A stretch of DNA of 64,000 nt, from assembly GCF_029227915.1 (NCBI RefSeq), contig NC_079875.1, positions 11,407,001 to 11,471,000 on the forward strand, in the 5' to 3' direction. Below the pieces are notes generated by a model. The model was not told the DNA's origin and did no database searches. It saw only the letters and a program-made list of their open reading frames with translations. The DNA is from Hydractinia symbiolongicarpus (lineage: Eukaryota > Cnidaria > Hydrozoa > Anthoathecata > Hydractiniidae). The stretch's first letter is position 1; each line of letters starts with the position of its first letter. Both the position numbers and the translations under genes were made by a program. This document shows, piece after piece, positions 60,182 to 64,000 of the stretch.

Positions 60182-61374
60182 ATGGAAACAAATATTCAAT
60201 CATCTAGTCAAGTTGAAGAAAGATGTAGTCAGTTAGAAGTAAATGAAAGTTTTGAAGGTAAGTTCTGCATGGTTTTAAGGTTCAATTCCTTTGCTCCACT
60301 TCACGTAATGTCTGGTGACACTAATATAGGCATAATGCTGGGTGGCCCATTTCATGTAGAACAATGCATATATATGTAAATAGATGTAATATATACTTTG
60401 TTAAAGAAAGCAGTTTTTAAAAAATCCAGTAGAATTTAGTAACTTAGAATCAGAAAGAAAAAGGTAATATTGTTTAGGGTTGCTAAATGTGCCAAAAATT
60501 TGTGAAATTAGAAAAAAGTCTTAAACAGTCTGTTATTAGAAAAGACATGTTCTATACATAAAATTAAGCTATGGTCAAAGAAAGAAAAAGAAAATATGTT
60601 CATAATAAGAAGCTGCTAATTTTTACTAGTATATTTAAAAATACAGTAGAAGTATAGTATATAATCATATATACTTTAAGAAGAACTCCTCAGGCTTGTT
60701 ATGAAGAGTATATAGTTCTTCTTTGGTATAAACATACTGTCTTATTTTTTAACAGAGATCATCAATGATCAACGGTGTCAACCTAATATTAAACGTGAGT
60801 TGTACTTGGTTGCTCTTAATTTGCGTGAGTTATTGAAAAATGCTCCAAAATTCACTAAAGCATGGCCACCTACATCAGAAGAATTCAATATAAATGCTGT
60901 AAAAGATTCAATACCACCGTTGGTGTATAACTTTGTTGCATGGGCAACTGGTAAAAGTGACTCACCGTGATTACACAATTCTAAAACTGACCAAAGATGA
61001 GAATGTTGTAATGGCTATTGCACAAGATTTGATATATCACGAAAGTAATGGACGGAATCCAACCCTAAAATCCATGGCACTTGTCATGGGCTGTTCGACA
61101 GATTACTGGTAGTGAGCGTCTTATCAGAATTTTAAATGGATTTGGACATTGTGTTTCACACTCTTCTGTTCTGAGACATGACACTGCATTAGTTGAACAG
61201 TCAATAAACTCATTAAAAGAATTACCTAATATGTTATTATCCTGGTTGCGACTTACAGTTCAATATCTTCAAACCTGTTCGTCGAAACTGGAGTTGGTGA
61301 GAGGAAACGTATTTTGGACATCTTCCCTTTCAAAGTTAATTCAATTATCAGATTTCATGCATTTTCATGCATGA
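60182..61374 (+). pseudogene. Decayed gene of the 57448-62179 element
   Basis: A first exon (60182-60257, METNIQSSSQVEERCSQLEV...) joins in phase to a second from 60756 by a GTAAGT donor and a TTTTTTAACAG acceptor. The second exon reads KRELYLVALNLRELL and NFVAWATGKSDS up to about 60969, continues after a frameshift as DYTILKLTKDENVVMAIAQD and GRNPTLKSMAL, then after a second frameshift near 61085 as AVRQITGSERLIRILNGFGH and VLRHDTALVEQ, with a stop at 61374. From memory, this pattern (QDLIY, GRxPT, RQxTGS, LNxFGHCVSHS, HDTAL) occurs in multicopy genes of corals, hydrozoans and fishes. I cannot name the protein or its activity. Two frame breaks make it non-functional as it stands. Confidence 0.6.
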
Positions 61375-62179
61375 TACAATAAACTCATTTGTTGTATAAA
61401 CAATCCGGAATTCAAAATTTTAAGCAATAGCTAAATAATTTTTCAGGAGAAAACAAGTGGTAATTAAAACAAATTCTGTTAAAATACACAATTCCTCTAC
61501 ATGACCAATTTGTTTTTCTCTAATGTAAAGACAATCTGCAAAAAATCAAATGTTCTTAAAAGAGTGTAGTGACTCGAAAATATAAATACACTTTTAATTT
61601 TTAACTCATCTTCAAGGTTGCGATACCGCCAGCTGCTTTTACGGCAAGGGGAAGCATAAGTGCTGGCAAAATATCGATAACACACGGTCTGCTTTTTCCA
61701 TTAGATTATTTTACTTATATTTAAGCTACTTACTGACCTTTTTGTATTTTTCAGTCGATATACATGAAAATAATATTAGGTACAAGAAAAAATAATATTA
61801 GGTACAAGCAAAAATAAAAAACTGATATAAGGGATGCTGGAGATTTCAGTTCATTGAAAAGTTCTCGATACGACCCAATAATTAAATATTTACCTAGTTT
61901 TTCAAGGCTATAAAAATTTTGGGTGTGTTAATATTTATATTGTGTTAACATGTATTTTTTAATTTTTTAAACTATAGCTAGCTATATTACAAAGAAATAC
62001 TTTAAAAAGCACTTAGCTAACACAATAAAACACAATAACACACGAATAATGTATTTTTGATGCTCAATTTCTCGAAAACTATGGGGTTACCAGCTTGGTA
62101 ACATTTATTTTTGAATTCAGTATGTTTAAAATCGCTAATTTATATATAGATACTTTTGTCCCGAGATTTGGGGTACGAA

Positions 62180-62984
62180 ACCTTTTTTCAGAGCTTTTAA
62201 GACAGATTGGCCCACGGCCTAAATATAATATAAAAGAATATAAATGTAGCAACTGCTAGCTACATAAATAGGTTGGTGTCAATGTAACTATCAGGACAAT
62301 GAAATTAAAAAAGAAAACTATGTTTAAAAACAAGAACTGTGGCTACCTCTTGACTTCCACAGAGTTTTCCCGCTTCCTTGCGTCTATAGGCTGCGCGATG
62401 TCTGACTAGCGCAGTGCCAAGTTAGGTAATTTACAGAACGCGAAAAATATTGCTCAAGATGGTGTAGATAACAACACGGGTTGGAACAAACACTATCAAA
62501 CTAGATAGGATGTGCATATTTTACATGGCTAGCCTCACAAATATCGAGAGATATACCCTGTCTATTATTTCCAGGAGGGGCCATGGCGTAGATGGAGAGT
62601 CCTAGAGTATTTAATGCTCATTTTGAGCTACGCAGACCCAATTAGAGCCCGCGCTCTACTAGACAACTCCCGGCAACATCCAACGGCCCACACAGTGTGC
62701 CATCTTCCCAATTTCCCTCACATGGCTTGGGTTAACCCGGGCTATGGTAACATTCACTCGCCCATGTTGAATCGCCGTCAAGAGGAATCGAACCCTGGTC
62801 TCCCGCACAGAGTACGAGAGCTATAACCACTAATCTACGGCCCCAAAAACTAGCCTTTTACAGGAGTAACATCACCATTGGATTGAACTTAAGGTTTAAC
62901 GTTTCATATAGACATAGAAAAGCATAGCATACTTACAGTAAAAAACTCAGTAGTACCATCTAGGTGGAGAATAGAGCTCTCTTG
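62180..62984. other. Gene-free stretch containing a SINE
   Basis: No gene. The interval 62340-62470 is somewhat GC-richer but has no recognisable feature; the SINE at 62574-62844 is listed separately. Confidence 0.5.
62574..62844 (-). mobile_element. tRNA-derived SINE, second family
   Basis: On the minus strand it begins GGGGCCGTAGATTAGTGGTT, has the A-box-like TAGATTAGTGGTTATAGCTC and the B box GGTTCGATTCC at the expected spacing, then a GC-rich body with GTTACCATAGCCCGGG and GAGCGCGGGCTC. It differs in body from the (TTAC)n SINE. The extent at the low-coordinate end is approximate. Confidence 0.75.
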
Positions 62985-63620
62985 AGGCCGGTTTCCACTC
63001 ATTCGCTTTAGTCGCGCGACTCTAGCAAATAGATATCTGAGCATGCGCAAAATCTATTTTTGAACATTTACGCAACCCTCTGTTGGTCGCGCGAATGGTC
63101 GCCAGAAGTTCAAACTTTTTGAACTACCAAGCGAATAAAAAATAATTTAACCAATCAGAAGCCGCTATTTATCAAGAATTTAAAACATTGAAGTCATAAT
63201 GGCAGATGTGGGTCTATGACAAAGAAACGAGATGGAATTTCAGCAACTGATGTCATTCTAAATTGGCCAAAAAAGAATTCTCTATCAAATAGTCGCATGT
63301 CATTTACAAGCAGGTGGTATCCTCCTTTCGTTTTCCTCTCCAAATAAATCTTGCGCACCCAAAATCGTCTGGCTTTCTTTTTCTTAGCATATTTTCGTCT
63401 GAATCGTCTTCTCAAAAGCAAAAGAATTATAATTTGCCTTCCAGTAAAAGCCATCTGCATTAATAATTTAGAAAAATTCTTCATCGCGTGTTTGACATGC
63501 TTGTTCCGATATTCAGCCATTTTTGTTTATGTTTGTTGTCAAGTGGAAACGGCATTCGCTTGGTCGCGCTATTCGCGCGACTTATTCGCGCTACCAAAGA
63601 GAATGACTGGAAACCGGCCT
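62985..63620. mobile_element. PIF/Harbinger-like element, short derivative
   Basis: The inverted ends AGGCCGGTTTCCACTCATTC (62985) and its diverged complement ending GGAAACCGGCCT (63620) continue inward as GCTTTGGTCGCGCG-type sequence on both sides. The flanking trinucleotides TTG and TTA are compatible with a 3-bp duplication, as is usual for Harbinger elements. Inside is the N-terminal part of a Harbinger transposase. Confidence 0.7.
63194..63520 (-). pseudogene. N-terminal fragment of a Harbinger-type transposase
   Basis: A frame of 108 residues from ATG (63520). It has a very basic stretch (RRRFRRKYAKKKKARRFWVR) followed by GGYHLLVNDMRLFDREFFFG and FRMT. The order basic tract, RFWVR, then a YHxLxxxMRL...FRM box is the N-terminus typical of HARBI1-like transposases. 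The DDE catalytic region is absent, and the element is only 636 bp, so it is an internally deleted copy that could still be mobilised by a complete relative. Confidence 0.65.
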
Positions 63621-64000
63621 TTAAGTGAGGCTAAAGGACAAAATGAAAAACAGAAAAAGAAAGCAAATTTACGCAATAATCTCGCAACTCTCTCCATCTG
63701 AGAGGCTAAAATTCCACGCTTATTCGCGGAATTCCTGTTCATAATGGTACACTAAGCAGCTACTGATCTGCAAACAGGAACTAGAAACTACTTTCTCTAG
63801 TTTTTATTTACATAATGGATGAATGAGAGTTTTTGAAATTATGAAAAAATAAACTATTAAATTTTAAAAGGACTGAAAGGTTAGTTTTTTATGTATTGCT
63901 ATACTTGTTTTACTTTTAACAAGTAGAAAATTAAAAAAGAGTTGACTGGGATTGAGAATAATCATTCATTTTTTCGGTGTTGGCTAGCTAGTTGTTAGTT
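63621..64000. other. Window end, no feature seen
   Basis: AT-rich sequence without an open frame or repeat I can support. Confidence 0.5.

Larger units (their letters stand above)
57448..62179. mobile_element. 4.7-kb DNA transposon with 31-bp inverted ends
   Basis: The left end (57448-57479: TTCGTACCCCAAATCTCAGG, then ACAAAAGTATCT) and the right end (about 62148-62179) are inverted copies with one difference (CTCAGG against CTCGGG). The body contains a decayed gene at 60182-61374 and a second, nested element at 58153-59618. No certain target-site duplication. No named superfamily motif is visible. Confidence 0.8.

Noticed and set aside
62780-62844. Possible genuine tRNA gene on the minus strand
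   Set aside because: Same reasoning: tRNA-like promoter boxes but no proper cloverleaf, and a long non-tRNA body follows.

Overview
This window is animal nuclear DNA: AT-rich, with interrupted genes and GT-AG introns, a Wnt gene, and roughly half or more of its length in repeats. The gene content and repeat style suggest a cnidarian, perhaps a medusozoan; that placement is inference, the metazoan placement is firm. I see four conserved genes: the NAD-dependent isocitrate dehydrogenase alpha subunit (784-7612, +, first exon missing), a divergent Wnt ligand (31453-33383, +, signal-peptide exon not identified), a membrane-anchored short-chain dehydrogenase of the SDR16C type (48594-50563, -) and a UPF0235/DUF167 protein (50634-52937, -). 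Less familiar genes are a single-exon type I membrane protein (35184-36191, +), a large repeat-rich disordered protein whose two long reading frames join in phase by a plausible intron (41369-45669, +), and a small orphan reading frame (28481-28807, +).

The rest is a dense set of mobile elements. (1) 8262-10396 carries a frameshifted transposase-like gene with a terminal PHD-like finger, framed by seven copies of a 15-bp motif in mirror orientation. (2) 16980-21867 is a foldback-like element: arms of inverted ~115-bp tandem repeats, matching iterated termini, a 10-bp flanking direct repeat, and an unrecognised two-exon gene in the middle that is broken by a 10-bp tandem duplication. (3) 53988-55232 is a 1.2-kb element with ~40-bp terminal inverted repeats. 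(4) 57448-62179 is a 4.7-kb element with a decayed gene, into which a second element (58153-59618) with ~15 tandem 53-bp units is nested. (5) 62985-63620 is a Harbinger-like fragment. A family of 75-100-bp palindromic MITEs with ends like AACCTCGTCCCCAGG occurs ten times as complete copies, several with 9-10-bp flanking duplications. Three tRNA-type SINEs and a fourth headless copy, a pogo-like MITE and two small dispersed families complete the picture.

Functionally the genes are unrelated: mitochondrial TCA cycle (IDH3A), cell signalling (Wnt), lipid/retinoid-type oxidoreduction at membranes (SDR16C). The only close gene pair is UPF0235 followed, 70 bp later on the same strand, by the SDR, which is tight enough to suggest shared transcription. 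The points most worth following are the Wnt with threonine at the position of the acylated serine, the foldback element with its cargo gene, and the compact UPF0235-SDR pair.
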